From: Ananas comosus
Taxonomy: Eukaryota > Streptophyta > Magnoliopsida > Poales > Bromeliaceae
Direction: 5' to 3'
DNA length: 64,000 bases
Assembly (NCBI RefSeq): GCF_001540865.1
Contig: NC_033628.1
Span: 12,001,249 to 12,065,248 of the forward strand
The notes under the pieces are model-generated. The model was given only the letters and a program-made list of their open reading frames with translations. It did no database searches and had not been told where the DNA came from. Within the stretch, counting starts at the first letter, position 1. Every line of letters begins with the position of its first letter. Positions 32,286-44,600 of the stretch are shown here, piece after piece. Both the position numbers and the translations under genes were made by a program.

Positions 32286-32614
32286 AACAACGATATATAC
32301 TTACTAAATTAAACGTAGTAAGCCTCTTTCGTTTTGGACTCGCCACGTGGAAATTAAGGCACAAGAAATTACTCAATTTCATTACTATAGAAGATAGAAG
32401 ATAGAATTTAATGAAACGGACCGTGGAGGGGAGTGCACACCCGCCTCCTCTACTTCCCACTCAATCCGCCCCATTATTGTTCCCTCACCCTTCATGCTAC
32501 ACAGTACGGTGACACCATACTAATTACCACGTAACTTGGGCCATACACAAATTAGACCCTAACACACCAATACATAGATATATAATTATCCATTCTAACT
32601 TGAAGGATCACAAT
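32286..32614 (-). other. 3' flank of beta-expansin 2
   Basis: 3' UTR and downstream sequence. The block CCGTGGAGGGGAG...CCTCCTCTAC (about 32420-32453) and the ACACAAATTAGACCCT block (about 32546) recur downstream of beta-expansin 3, showing that the tandem duplication reached past the stop codon. Confidence 0.65.
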
Positions 32615-33752
32615 TTAGGTGCTGTAGTTCACCACGGAGCGGTAGGTCGCGCCGGCGCACCACCCGGCCGGAATCACGTTCTTCGCGACGAGGGTGTTGT
32701 CGGATTTCCCCGACGTCAGTCGCAGCGAGAACGGCGGTCGCATCGCCGGACCGGAATTCAGCCTCCAGACGGCGCCCCACGACTGCTGCATCGGAACCCA
32801 CGACGTCGATCCCTGCTGCATGATATCGACCGCCGCGAGGTCGCCGTCGCCTCCCTCGTACTCGATCAAAACGGCGAAGTAGTTCGGGTTCGAACCTCCG
32901 TCCACATGGAACGCGACGTCGATCCCGTGGTAGTTGCACTCCACCCTGCAAAACAAACCATGGAAACAATTAAAATTTATTCTTTAATTTTCCAAATTCT
33001 TATTTTGAGCTCGATATTTTAGTTCAGCGTAGTCGCGTAGATTCAATTCGCACCTGCTGTACTGTATTTGGATCCTTCCGGCGTTTCGAAGCTGATCGGC
33101 TTGGCCTGGCCTCGCCATGGCTCCGAACGCGGTCCCGCTCATGTCGAAGTGCGCGGGTTCGTCGAGGCACGGCCCGCCGGGGCATTCGTCGGTGACCACG
33201 ACGGTCACCGGGCTCTCCGAACATGCCGCATTGCCCGTGCATTTCACCTGTTGTATATTCAGTTAGACATATGTAACGCGTAGATGTTAGCCAAGTCATT
33301 GTTTCAGAAAACTCAAGTTTTTAGAGAAAAAACGATTATTCTTACGGACCTGATAACAAGCCCCGCAGCCCTTCCCGGACTTGAATATCGAAGGGCTTCC
33401 TGCAGCTATCATTGACGAGAACGGCGGCTTATCGACCGCATCTTGGTACCCACAAGCACCACCTATATATATATATATATATATGCACGTACATTGTGAG
33501 AGAGAGATCGTAAGCTACATACATATATATAGATATACAGATGATGTACATATTTATACCGTCACTCCCCGCTCCTAATGGGCTTCCGTACCAGGTGGCT
33601 CCACCACTAGACCAAGCTGAGGGGTTGGTATATGTATAGTTCGAGAGCTTCTTTGGGTGGAAACAAAAGCAGGGATTAATGAGTGAGAGCGAAAATAAGG
33701 AGAGAATAAGGAGAAAAATAGAAGAGGAGAAGAGGTGAGGAAGAGGAGCCAT
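32615..33752 (-). CDS. EXPB: Beta-expansin 2
   Basis: Secreted wall-loosening protein. Exons on the minus strand are 33752..33560, 33462..33350, 33247..33054 and 32945..32615, giving 276 aa. A signal peptide (about residues 1-31, ending near CFCFHPKK) precedes [20 protein letters not shown], the start of domain 1. Domain 1 retains the Cys pattern with [18 protein letters not shown] (124-129) and [13 protein letters not shown] (His135-Asp137). Domain 2 (CBM63-like) runs from [12 protein letters not shown] to the C-terminal YRSVVNYST. Of the three EXPB genes here this is the most canonical. Exon 3 is 194 nt, as in beta-expansin 3 (188 in beta-expansin 1), and the C-terminus NYST is shared only with beta-expansin 3, so 2 and 3 are tandem duplicates. 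The ATG chosen gives the signal peptide and lies 70 bp after a TATA box. Confidence 0.96.
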
Positions 33753-33821
33753 TGTGGCTTATACTCAGCAAGGAGAAGTGGTGGATAATTTGTGATGCAA
33801 ATAAGCGATAATTGAGGGGGC

Positions 33822-33829
33822 CTTTTATA
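33822..33829 (-). promoter_or_regulatory. TATA box of beta-expansin 2
   Basis: TATAAAAG on the minus strand, 70 bp upstream of the ATG. Further upstream (33900-33950) three CATGTG E-box-like words occur (CCATGTGAAAC, CCCATGTGAC, TCATGTGACC). Similar CCATGTGAAAC and CCATGTGAC words lie upstream of beta-expansin 3. Confidence 0.65.
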
Positions 33830-35120
33830 GCCATGTAGTGTGGGGAATTTAGTTTTTATTTTTCTTTTTATTGTTATAACGTGTCAACCGTAAAAAAGTT
33901 TGTGTCACATGGGTTAGGGGTTTCACATGGGGCTAACACCCTCGGTCACATGAGCTTTTGGCTCCATTTGGAAATAGCATTTAAACTCGTGACTTACTCG
34001 GCTCAGTGTTGAACTTAAACTCCGAACCTAACTCTCATAATAAAGAATACTTAAATCGTGCTAATTTGGTTTCTGATTAAATATGCCTTAATAAAGCTTT
34101 ATTGAAAAGTTCTCTCTGAAGATTGATTAGGCTTCTCGCTCTAAAAAAAAAACTTTAAAAAATGCATTTAAATCATATATTTGTCACTTAAGCATAATTG
34201 TACTTCATCTTTGAAACGTAAGAAAATAAGGATTCTAGTATCTCTATATAATGATTGTTTTGTTTCTTCGTATGCAAAATCGCCCATAATTTCAACTTCG
34301 TTATTTTCAAACATAGTGAAAAGGTCATTTTAGAACAAAATTTATGGAGAGGATGGAGAGGAGCTCCCTGAAACTAAAACAAAATTTATGTACAAATTCA
34401 ATAACGACGACCTGTAAAATTTAAACAAAAGAAATTACAAGGATTGAAGTTTTATTTCAGGATAGTATAAGGACTCTCGTAACATTTTATCCTTAAACAA
34501 AAGAGGAGAGGCAGTTTTTCTAGTTGTAGTGGGCCCGCCAAGGACAAATTACGGCACGAGATTTGAGGCAATCGGTCCCGAATCTCCGATCGTTGAAAGC
34601 GAGGCCTCCGCCTCTTCCCCCTTAACCGACCCGTTGATAGTGGATTCGGGCCATTGAACCCCACCGTGGGGCCCACCCTAAAACTTGAACGGCTCAGATT
34701 CATCCGGACCCAACGGCTCGGATTCGGCCGTTATTCGGTGGTTTATCTATACCAGAACCCGTAATCTTCGGCGAGTTTTTTTTTAAAATTTACCCACGAC
34801 ATTCGGGGGTGCCTTTATTACTCCTTAATTACAAAAACTTTATGCTTAGAAAAACGTGACATTGCTAATTAAACATATTTTGACTAACTGTTGCGATAAT
34901 AATTATTCATTAAAGTGCATATAAAAATATGTTAATAACTAGCTACTGGGTCGTTGAGTTGTATTTTTATTGCTAATTGCGAGCATCGAAAGGCTAGTTA
35001 GGATCAATAACGTGTCATTTTTCATGCAAACAAATGTATCGAAGATGAGTGATTGATACAAAGTCATGTTCGACCTCACCAGATCTAAGAGAAAAGCGAA
35101 GATTAAAGATAAGTATAGTG
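33830..35120. other. Upstream region of beta-expansin 2, no gene seen
   Basis: Promoter-distal AT-rich sequence with a GC-rich patch at about 34520-34740. No recognisable coding segment. Confidence 0.5.
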
Positions 35121-35306
35121 TCTGAGCGAATCTGGTCGGATCCTTTTGATCTAGTTTGCTCAACATGGTTTTCGCAAATCGGGTGAGACCACCCAATATT
35201 TTTCGTTGGTGCCTAAGCAAATCTGGTCTGACCTGTTTGATCTGATTTGCCCAACCTGGTTTTAACAAATCGGGTGAGACCCGATATTATTTGTTGGGCC
35301 GGATTA
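35121..35306. repeat. Tandem duplication of a unit of about 91 bp
   Basis: Two adjacent diverged units carry the same series: GCGAATCTGGTCGGATCC / GCAAATCTGGTCTGACCT, then TTTGATCTRRTTTGCYCAAC, then CAAATCGGGTGAGACC. No coding content recognised. Confidence 0.7.
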
Positions 35307-35801
35307 GGCATCCAAAAATGGAGGTCCAAAAGAATATTGGCTTGGCCCTTTTGAGCTAGGGGTGAAGCTGCGTCAGATGAGGAGACCCATTATTGGATAT
35401 AGAAAATATATTTATTGTTCATTATAATATTATCTATTGTATTTACTCGAGAAACTTATCCATTTAGTAGACTAGCTAAGTGGATGTATTATGCACGTGC
35501 CCAACTAAAAAAACATATTAAGTTTTATAATTTTTATTTCAAATTCATACTTTTTATTAGTATGTCATCCAAATAGCGTAATATACATCAATAAATTAAT
35601 CAAAATTTAATTTAATAAGATTCCATAACAAAGTTTGTTGATTGTCTGTGTACCGCGCGTCAAAAAATAATGACAGGGAGAGAAGGGGAAGCTATGAATA
35701 TATATATAGAGAGAGAATTAGCGCATAAATTCAACTAATGAGAGAGAATTGAAAACTATGAGTTTTAATTAGAAAAATGTACTATTGGCCAATAATATTT
35801 C
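35307..35801. other. AT-rich intergenic region
   Basis: No gene is seen. It ends in the 18-bp target duplication of SINE copy C. Confidence 0.5.
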
Positions 35802-35965
35802 TTCTTTTTTTTTTTGAGAGAGATAGGTAAGACGCTACCCGCTTCGTTTATTTCATTTAAAAATAAACTTAGCTGAAAATGTGAATCAACTAGGATTCGA
35901 ACTTGGGTCTCGGGTACCAACCACCAAGCCCTTTGTCACTTGCTTTAGGGACGATCAATTGTTCA
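35802..35965 (-). mobile_element. tRNA-derived SINE copy C (full length)
   Basis: Flanked by a perfect 18-bp duplication ATTGGCCAATAATATTTC (35784-35801 and 35966-35983). On the minus strand it reads GATCGTCCCTAAAGCAAGTG, a box-B-like AAGTTCGAATCCTAG, the GAAATAAACGAAGCGGGTAG body and a poly-A tail. Confidence 0.9.
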
Positions 35966-35983
35966 ATTGGCCAATAATATTTC

Positions 35984-36659
35984 GAGTTTAGACTTACAAG
36001 GATATTTTTGAAATGTATAATGACATATTTTTCATTCGACATCCATTATATTAGATCCGATAGCTGAAAAATAATTTACTAAAATTATTTTTAAAATAGG
36101 ACTTTTTTTAAATCTATAGTTATTAGTGATAGAATCTAAAATTAATGGATGTGATTATTTTGAAAGGAGTGGTATTAGATTTGGAAAAAAGGGTCAAGTT
36201 TGGAATTAAACCTCCAACAAAAACTTTCACTTTTAATATCTCGAATGAGATAATCAAATCCAGCTTTTAAGTTATTTTGTAAGAATATGATAAATTATAT
36301 CGTGGGTGAAAAATATATTATCCTATCAAATTATGGATATTAATATTTTTTGAAAAGTAAAAAAATCAGACTCCTTTGCTTCCAATTGAACAAGAAAAAT
36401 TTGATACCGAATTCCGATATCTAAATAGAGTTTTACTGAAGAAATTTATAATATACAATCGAGAAATCAAATATTTAGGATGGAATGCCATATTTAGGCT
36501 TGAAGTTATTCTTTTTGATTAATTTGTTTTCAGGTGAGATGTTTTATTCTCCCAATTCTTAAATATTAAGATATTTTAAGAAATCAAAATCAAACTTCTT
36601 ACTTTTAATTGAAAAAGAAAAAAATTATCATATAAAATAATTATCTTTAGGCAATTTGT
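35984..36659. other. AT-rich intergenic region, no gene seen
   Basis: No recognisable coding sequence or structure. Confidence 0.5.
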
Positions 36660-37200
36660 CATATACGGTCTATGCGGATCGCAAGTGCTAACCAACTATT
36701 TGAAAAGCACGTGCTGATAGGTAGGGCGCACCCATTGCATTTAAGGACTCAACCACAGTATTTACGGGTTTCGACCTGTAACTCAACCCACCTGTATATT
36801 AAATCTATTATTGAGCCTCTTGCCGTTAGGTCTCTTGAGGATCATAGCCCCACTCAACTTATTAATTAGTCTCATGAATTTATTGTTATAGAACAGAAAG
36901 TTGGACCTATTTTAGTCAATAAAAATAACCAACTATTCCAAAAGTATGTGCTGATAGGAATGGAGCACCCATCGCACTTTAGGGTTCAACCACAGCGCTT
37001 ACGGATCTCGACCTGACTCAACCCATCTAAACGTTAGGTCTATTGTTGGGCCTTTTGTCATTAAATCTCTTGAGGATCGCAACCCTATTCAACTTATAAG
37101 GCTCATCAAACTCAATTTATTAATCTTCTAAATTTATTATCAAGTAATAAAAAATTAAATCTTTTTAGCCTAATAATAAATAGCCAACAGTCTTAGGCAA
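36660..37200. repeat. Two diverged tandem units of about 240 bp
   Basis: Unit 1 (about 36688-36920) and unit 2 (about 36928-37190) share ordered blocks. These are AACCAACTATT, GTGCTGATAGG, GCACCCAT, TTCAACCACAG/CTCAACCACAG, ACGGRTYTCGACCTG, CTCAACCCA, TTGAGGATCRYA and AATTTATT. The sequence may derive from a mobile element but has no terminal structure that I can identify. Confidence 0.65.
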
Positions 37201-37467
37201 TTGATAGCGCTTGGGCCCAGCTAGTGCTCAATTACTAGCTGAATTAATAGGCTTATTTGGATTATCTAAAAAAAAAAAAAAAAAAAAAAAGNTTACTTGG
37301 ACTGGCGGTGTTTACTGAAAATTTGAAAGTGCTTCCCGCCACAACTTTAAAATGCTGCAGACCGTAGTACTCTGTAGTCGCGAGCTACACTGCACGTCTG
37401 CACCTCCCCCCTATTCTACATTGTCAAATCATCCGAATTAATTGCTTTGACCACCGAAGTAAAATCC
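37201..37467. other. AT-rich intergenic region with poly-A and N
   Basis: A poly-A run at about 37268-37290 is followed by an N at 37292, probably an assembly join at the homopolymer. Confidence 0.5.
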
Positions 37468-37632
37468 TTTTATTTATTTATTTTTTTTTTTTAAGATAGA
37501 TAGCATAATGCCCGTTTCGTTTATTTTATTTAGAAATAAACTTAACTAGAAATATGAATCAATTAGGATTCGAACTTGAGTCTCGGATACCAATCAGTAA
37601 ATTCTTTGCCATTTGCTCTAGAAACGGTCGGT
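37468..37632 (-). mobile_element. tRNA-derived SINE copy D
   Basis: Same family as 26030-26181, in reverse orientation, with box-B-like AAGTTCGAATCCTAA and the family body. A 9-bp direct repeat GTAAAATCC at 37459-37467 and 37633-37641 is the likely target duplication. Confidence 0.8.
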
Positions 37633-38792
37633 GTAAAATCCACTCTTTTAATCTAAAGAAAATTAATATTTATATATATATGGGACAATTGTTGCTTAAG
37701 GTGCTTAAGGAGGCTTTATATGTTTCACCAGTAATTTGCCCTCTACCATAGAAGGTTTGCTCTTTTATTGACTTAATCATTGGCATTAGAAACACGGTGG
37801 ATAGTAGTCATTAGATTTTGAGACATTTGAAAATTTGATTTCATTACGTACCTAAAAATAAGATTCAAATTAATATGCGTCATTCACGGATTCATCACGT
37901 GGTCGACTCGTGAATGTTCTCTGTAATTTAAAATGATATTCCTGAAGATTGTTGTCAAAATTACAATTATAATTGTTACGTGACAAAGGTCTCTCTCATG
38001 CTTGATCACAATGGTGAGATCAACTTTAATAAAGAAAAAAGATAAAGGGTGGAAAAAGAATTGCAACCCAGATAAGAGATCTAGAGGAAAGGATAAATCT
38101 AGATGATGCTCCGCATTGGGCATGGTACTTAACTTTTTCTTCATTACTCTTTGAAAGCTGCTGTATCAAAAAATAATATTTTTAATATTTATATTCAGTA
38201 TTTTTTTTATATTTGAGTTTAAGACTTTTTTAATAGGTCTAATGCGTAGATTTGAATTAAATAAAAAAAAAATAAGTGAGACTCAGGCTTAATGCACATT
38301 TAGACTTAGATAAATATTTATATTCAATACTCTTTTCACGTCTGAATTCAAAAAATTTAATAGATGCGCGCTTGAATTAAATGAAATAAAATTAAATGGG
38401 ACTTAGGAATTGATGAGATCCAAATTGAGGAGCTGAAAAAGAAAAAGAAAAGTTATCCTCAAAAGCTTAAGCTACTGTGAAACTGAATCTTAATATTTAT
38501 GTTGAATAGCATGTGTTGTTAATTATTATACAGTTTCGGCATTTATTGGAGACACTACCCGGCCTCTCATCTAAAAGCATTAATTGGTAGCTCAAACTAC
38601 TCCAAAATTTCCTTTATCAATGGGCCCTGAATAGATCCGAGGCAAACTCGAGTCAGGTCATAAAGGGTTATTGTCTCCTTTATTCTTGGTTCGGGTCCAT
38701 TGTCACGTGCATTGTCCCCTTGTAACCTCCTCACAATGAAACACTTAATTATTTAGTTATTTAGTTCGTTACACTTTCTTTTCTCAACTAAC

Positions 38793-38822
<30 letters not shown>
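37633..38822. other. AT-rich intergenic region, no gene seen
   Basis: It holds two diverged AT-rich direct repeats at about 38190-38260 and 38320-38400 (ATATTTATATTCARTA, then TTTGAATTAAAT-type words) and a poly-A run at about 38793-38822. Confidence 0.45.
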
Positions 38823-38827
<5 letters not shown>

Positions 38828-39093
38828 AAGCACATGCTTATGATAACGACCAGTGGAGGGGAGAGCATCCTCCTCTACATCCACCGTCGCATTTCACAAT
38901 AATTATATTAAAATAAAACACCATATTACACTTCCACGGTTCCACCACACCAAGCTAGTACTAATTACTAAGGATCACACATAAATTTAGACCCTTACTT
39001 CAAACGTAGCCCCTTATATATGGATCTCCAATACGAAATAACTTAAAATAGTGCTTCTTAGGTGGTACAATAATATTTGATCACACTCGCTTT
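38823..39093 (-). other. 3' flank of beta-expansin 3
   Basis: 3' UTR and downstream sequence, partly homologous to that of beta-expansin 2 (CAGTGGAGGGGAGAGCA, CCTCCTCTAC, CTAATTAC, ACATAAATTTAGACCCTT). Confidence 0.6.
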
Positions 39094-40470
39094 TTAAGTA
39101 CTGTAGTTCACGATGGACCTGTAGACCTGGTTCGGTTGCCAATTGGCCGGAATCACGTTGCGCGCCACAAGGGTGCGGTCGGAGGTGTCGGTGGTGAGCC
39201 GGATCGAGAACGGGCCCCGCAACGGGCGGCTCGTGTCCAACCGCCAGATCGCGCCCCACGACTCCCTCATCGGAGTCCATGCGTTGGAGTACGTGGATTG
39301 CGCTGACGACGAGGATTCCATGATGTCGACCGACCGGAGATCACCGTCGCCGTCCTCGTACTCGACCAGGATCGCGAGGTAGTTCGGGTTCGAGCCCTCC
39401 TCGACGTGGAAGGCGATGTTCCGGCCCGGGTATTCACACGGCACTCTATAAATTAACAAAGCGAAGTTGATTAGTAAATAAGTGCTATATACGGTTTCTT
39501 CATTATGTTATTGGTCCATTTTGATTCTGTACTTATGTTCCAAAAATAGTACATTTTTCTTTTCCCTCCTTTTTTTTCGATCAAAGGGCCAAATAACTAC
39601 CAACTACTGTCCCAACATACAGTTTTAAAATTTGATGTACAACCTAATTAAAGTACCATTTTGTGTATTTTATGAACCGTTTCTAGAGCAAATAGTAAAT
39701 GGCTTGATAGTTGGTATCCGAAATTACAAATTCAAAATTTTTTTCCGAAAAGATGATTACATATATATATATATATATATATGGTTACCTAGCAAACTGG
39801 ACTGGGAGAATTCCGGCGTGGCGAAGCACGTCCTCCTTGCCGGGGTACGCCATCGACCCAAACAAGGTCCCGCTCATGTCGAAGTGGTAGGTCTTGTCGA
39901 GGCAGACGCCGCCGAGGCATGCGTCGGTGATGATCAGGGTCGACGGTTTTCCGGAGCACGCCGGGTGGCTGTTGCACTTCACCTGAATATTTCCAACCCA
40001 ATCAATTAAGTTACAAGTAATTTAATGAAACAAAAAACTAAGGACAAAAAATTAAATGTGTATATATATATATAGCTAGCTAGTAGTTTAGACCTTATAA
40101 CACGAGCCACATCCCTCGCCGGATTTGAACAGAGCAGGGTTTCCGCATGAAGTCATGGACGAGAAAGGAGGGAGATTTACATTTTTGTACCCACATCCAC
40201 CACCTATATAAAAAGACAGGCACATTTATGACTAAACTTGTAACATTAACCACATCTTCATACAAGTTAAGTAGGTGGAAAATTACCATTATCGTCTGGG
40301 CCGGCACCGGTGGGGCTACCGTACCAGGTCGCGCTTGCGGTGTTCCAGTTCAATGCGGCTTCGGACGTGGAGAAATTGAAGCTTTTGGACTTAAAGCAGA
40401 AGCAGGGACAAACAAACATAAGCGAAACCAAAAGAACTACTGAAGAAGAGCCACTAAGAGAAAAAGCCAT
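39094..40470 (-). CDS. EXPB: Beta-expansin 3
   Basis: Secreted wall-loosening protein and tandem duplicate of beta-expansin 2. Exons on the minus strand are 40470..40287, 40203..40094, 39982..39789 and 39445..39094, giving 279 aa. A signal peptide covers about residues 1-26. Domain 1 starts [20 protein letters not shown] and keeps [13 protein letters not shown] (His131-Asp133). It departs from its paralogue at several conserved places: CLGGVC instead of CPGGPC (120-125), GSCYK instead of GACYQ, and one codon less in exon 2 (110 versus 113 nt). Domain 2 runs from [12 protein letters not shown] to YRSIVNYST and has a Ser-rich loop [10 protein letters not shown] that is missing in the other two genes. 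All splice sites are GT-AG and no frame break is seen, so it looks functional but faster-evolving. Intron 3 carries a SINE 5' fragment and a (TA)n run. Confidence 0.95.
39675..39740 (+). mobile_element. SINE 5' fragment (copy E) in beta-expansin 3 intron 3
   Basis: The tRNA-like head CCGTTTCTAGAGCAAATAGT and GGCTTGATAGTTGGTATCCG match the 5' part of the SINE family. The match stops after the box B region, so only the head is present. Confidence 0.65.
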
Positions 40471-40551
40471 ATTGTGAAGTGGGGCTCTTTAGAGAGAGGG
40501 AATGATCAGAGAATAGCTTGGTGGGTGCACAAAGTGTGGATTCTAAGGTGG

Positions 40552-40559
40552 TATTTATA
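40552..40559 (-). promoter_or_regulatory. TATA box of beta-expansin 3
   Basis: TATAAATA on the minus strand, 82 bp upstream of the ATG, at a position like that in beta-expansin 2. Confidence 0.65.
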
Positions 40560-41318
40560 GCAAAGGGGAAAAGAGTAGTAGGACACGTATTAAAATAAAC
40601 AAAAACATTTAAATAAAAAAAGTATTAAAAGAAACCACCCAATCTTGTGGATACATTTATTAAATAAATATTGTGGTTGGAATCAATTAACTAACTGGAG
40701 GTCAGTTGCTGGACCCCACGCACACTATGGTTTCACATGGCGGTGATGGGCCGCATCGAAGCAACCACCACGTTGTGCTGCGCCGGAGCTAAAGCCCAGT
40801 CACATGGTTCGGGAACAGCACGTGGGCCCCGCCACATTAAATTGATTCGCGACTTGTGGATTGTGAATTTTATTATTTATTGTTTTTTTTTTTGGAAAAA
40901 AAAAATAAATTATCTCCGCGAGATTGCGACCGTTTTTCCAGTTGGGTTCGGTGCGAGCCTACAACTTTAACCACGCCGTGCACGACTTTTGAGGCCGCGT
41001 CTCCCGCTGACGCTGCCGTTGATTGTGGGTTTCGGTCCGTGAAAAAAAAAAAACATGGAAAGCACCGGTTATACCGCGAACATGACTTTTCCGATCAATA
41101 AAATTATTTTTTTTAATTTATCTACCACATCATTATTAATAAAAAAATATTTATATTATATTTTTTTAAAAAAATAATAATTTAATTGATTTGCTATTGG
41201 TAACGTGATGTAAGTACGACACAAGTAAAATTTCTCCCCTTGAGCACTAAATTTAATTACTTAGCTAGTTTAGTGACCTAGTTTAGCTATTATTTATTTA
41301 AATTTCTATTTGAGCTAA
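40560..41318. other. Upstream region of beta-expansin 3
   Basis: Holds CCATGTGAAAC (about 40731) and CCATGTGAC (about 40800) on the minus strand, a CCCACGTGCTG word (about 40820), and a GC-rich patch at about 40920-41060 with no recognised coding sequence. Confidence 0.45.
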
Positions 41319-41645
41319 GGAGCCGTTTGATTTTTCAGAAACATGAAAATAAACATTTTGAGGAAAAGACTTTTTTATGAATTTCTCTTTTTAGTTCTCC
41401 ATCATTTTATAAAAATTAGTTTTTTTAAAATGCTTTTTTTTCAAATTTTATAAAAAATTAGTTTTTTTTTCCTAAAACATTCGAAAAATAAAAGCATTGC
41501 CATGAAATTTGGAAACTAAATTTTCAAAAAAACTTGTTTTTTTTTTAAAACCAATTTGGACTAAAAACTGAAATAGAGATTTTTTTCATGAAACTGTTTT
41601 TTTTGGAAAAAAAAATTTCATGTTTTTTCGACGAACCAAATACCA
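41319..41645. mobile_element. Possible Tourist-like foldback element
   Basis: The left end GAGCCGTTTGATTTTTCAGA, followed by AACATGAAAAT, and the right end, inverted, TGGTATTTGGTTCGTCGAAA, followed by AACATGAAAT, form imperfect inverted repeats. The interior is T/A-rich. No clear target duplication was found. Confidence 0.45.
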
Positions 41646-44600
41646 TATATCTTAGGGACTATTTAGAAATCGAAAGTCAAAGTAAGAAATTTATGAATTT
41701 TACGAACTTGACTTTGCCAGTTTGCCTCCCACCCAATTGAAATTGAGAGACCAATTTTAGTATAATCAATTAATCGTGAGTGAAAATTTGAGTAATTTAG
41801 TAATTCAGTTCTAAAGCAAACACCGATGTCTATGATTTATAGCGGAATAAATCTTTTATTTGGATCAATTGAGCATATGAAATGATTTGTTACCTCTAAA
41901 TAAAAGGCGGTTTTACACTTTTAAATGTATATAAGTTGTACAGTATTATTGAAGGTCGTGATGTTTTTTTTTTTTTTTTGGGGTAGTATAAGCGTATAAT
42001 ATTTGCACTAGAATAGATATAGTTTTGGGCATAGATCGAGGTGCCTAAACTTGAATCTGGTCAGAACCAGATCGCAATCAGATAACAATTTAAATTACTA
42101 ACACACATGTTTTGTCCGGACCTGCAGGTTTTGGATCGACCCAGTAATAAATTCCCAATTCAGCATAAACAAAATAACTATTTAGTAATTTAGCGCAATT
42201 TCACTTTATCACACAGTAGTTCACTAATAAGTTACATTTAATTATTCTACAGTTTTACTTTTGTTTTACTGAAAATACCTATCGTTAAATTAGATATCAA
42301 AGTAAAATTTTTAAAACCACAGGATAATACTCTGTTTAACGATAATCTATTAATATAAAACGAAAATAAAACAGTAGGATAATTAAATATTATTTTTTAA
42401 TCAAAAGGTGACGAAGTCAAAATATGCTAAATTACAGAATAATTTAACTGTGACCTTTTGAAATAAAGGAGAGATAAAATAAAAATACACTAAATCACAA
42501 TAGGATAACTTATTGAAGTTTATTCTAAATTTATTTTGCTCATGGTCCGCATATTTATACAGTAGTTCCTTAGCTGAAGTTCCTCTATGCACGAGCCAAA
42601 TTAATTAGTATCTTTCCTGAACCAAGATTTACCCTTTTTTCGCGCGTTCTTCCTTGTAATCATTTGGCGCCATTAGCATGTAAAATTTGATAATTTTAAA
42701 CAATAATAAACTAAGATAAAGGTCGATTAATCGCATTGAGTGATAGACTTAATTGAGCTTTACGCTTTTGGCCTTTGTTTAATTTTTTCCCAGCCATTTG
42801 GGAGCAAAACCTGCAAAGTTTGGACCCTTCTATCAGGGTAAAGATAAAGGCTAATTATTCCAATTTTAATGGTCGATCCTTTCTCACGCCATGTGATCGG
42901 TCGAGCATATACAGTATAATGCTATATTCGAGCTCACAATAATTGATTGCAGTTATAGGCATCATTTGGAAGTTATGATCAAGCATACGCAAAGTCTCAG
43001 CGGAAGATATAGCAATTGATATCTTAGAATGTGTCCTAAAGTTTAAGATAGTTGTATAGTTTTTTTTTAGTATCAATATACTGTTTAAACACAACATTTG
43101 AGATCTAACTTCAACCTCTAAGATGCTCAGCATTACTACACTATTATACATCTTTCATTTGGTAATCTTAATTATTGCTATAGTTAGTTGAGTTTCTGCT
43201 TGATTTGCTTTTGGTAAATGAGCCTTAATTGCACAGTTGAGAATCCGAAGATATGATGGTCGGTATTCGATGTTTATTCAAGTTTTAAAAACAGTTACTT
43301 TATATTTCTAGTCGAGTTCATTTTTTATATAGGAAAGTCAAATTTTCTCAATATAATTCAAAAATAAGAAACATACATTAGAAAATGTTTTACTGTGCTA
43401 ATTTTGAATTCGAGCTCCTTTTAACTGGAGAGGCCATAATAGGGGCTGGACCATTCGACATTGTTGCTCGTGGTCGTGGTGGAGTCGAACCGTGTTGTTT
43501 TTAATTGGTCCAGTTTGTAGGTCGGTACACTACATAAACAGTTTAAAGGGACAACTGTAAGAGCGAGACGAGGCACGATGTTGTCACTCACGAGCCTGCA
43601 GGAGCAATGATAGATGCTTCCGCGGTTTCAGCAAGCGATGCCTGTGTGTGACGTGCATTTGCTTCTCTGTCTATTAAGCTTTTGAAATACAACGATTATT
43701 TCATATATTTTATATAATATTAAAAAATATATTTTTAAATTCGAATCACGTCAGATTTCTAGCAAGTATTATTAATTTTCTTCTATTTAATTTAATTCTA
43801 CATCATCAATTTAAACTTTTGAACTACAACGATTGTTTTATATATTAATTTCACAGTTTGTGAGATTTCACGAAAATTTGGATGTCTGAATAAGTTATTT
43901 AATAATGATTTATTCATTGTGAATTTTTTTTAGTAAGAAACTAGTTCGATTTTTACTTCTTAAAAAGATCTCAGTATTTATAATTCACCAAGATAATATA
44001 TTTCACGTACGGAATAATTTATTTTATTTTTAAAAAAATAACTCTGAATATGACATTCAATTTAAAACATTTGATGACGATCGTCATTTATCAAATGTAC
44101 AACTTTTTTTGGTAAATTATGAAGATATACTTAACAAAATACTTATGTATCCAAACATGATTGAAAACTTATTTTCCTCACACAACAAGCTGTGTATTTA
44201 ATTAGTCTCGCTTCGAAGGTTTTTTTTGGATTCAGGTCTCTTTGGCGAAATAGTGCAGGAGGAAGCTAAAACAAAGTAATTTTTAATTTTACTACAGAAT
44301 TTATTTTGTTAACATTTTATTATAATGCTTCTCATAAAGCTAGCTCTAGTAGTACTAAAATAATATTTCATCACATATTACTAATCTCGGACCGAACGAA
44401 CATTATAGCCCAATGTACAGGATGTGGGATTATAAGTGATTCTAATATATAACGCCGTTCTTAGACCTCATTACTCAGAAAACTTTTCACAGATCAATAT
44501 AAATCTAAGATCAGAAACAACAGTTTCAAATTTAAACTTACACGAGAGTTTGAATATCTGACCTTATAATCAGCATCTGATTATCTAGTCATCAACAGCT

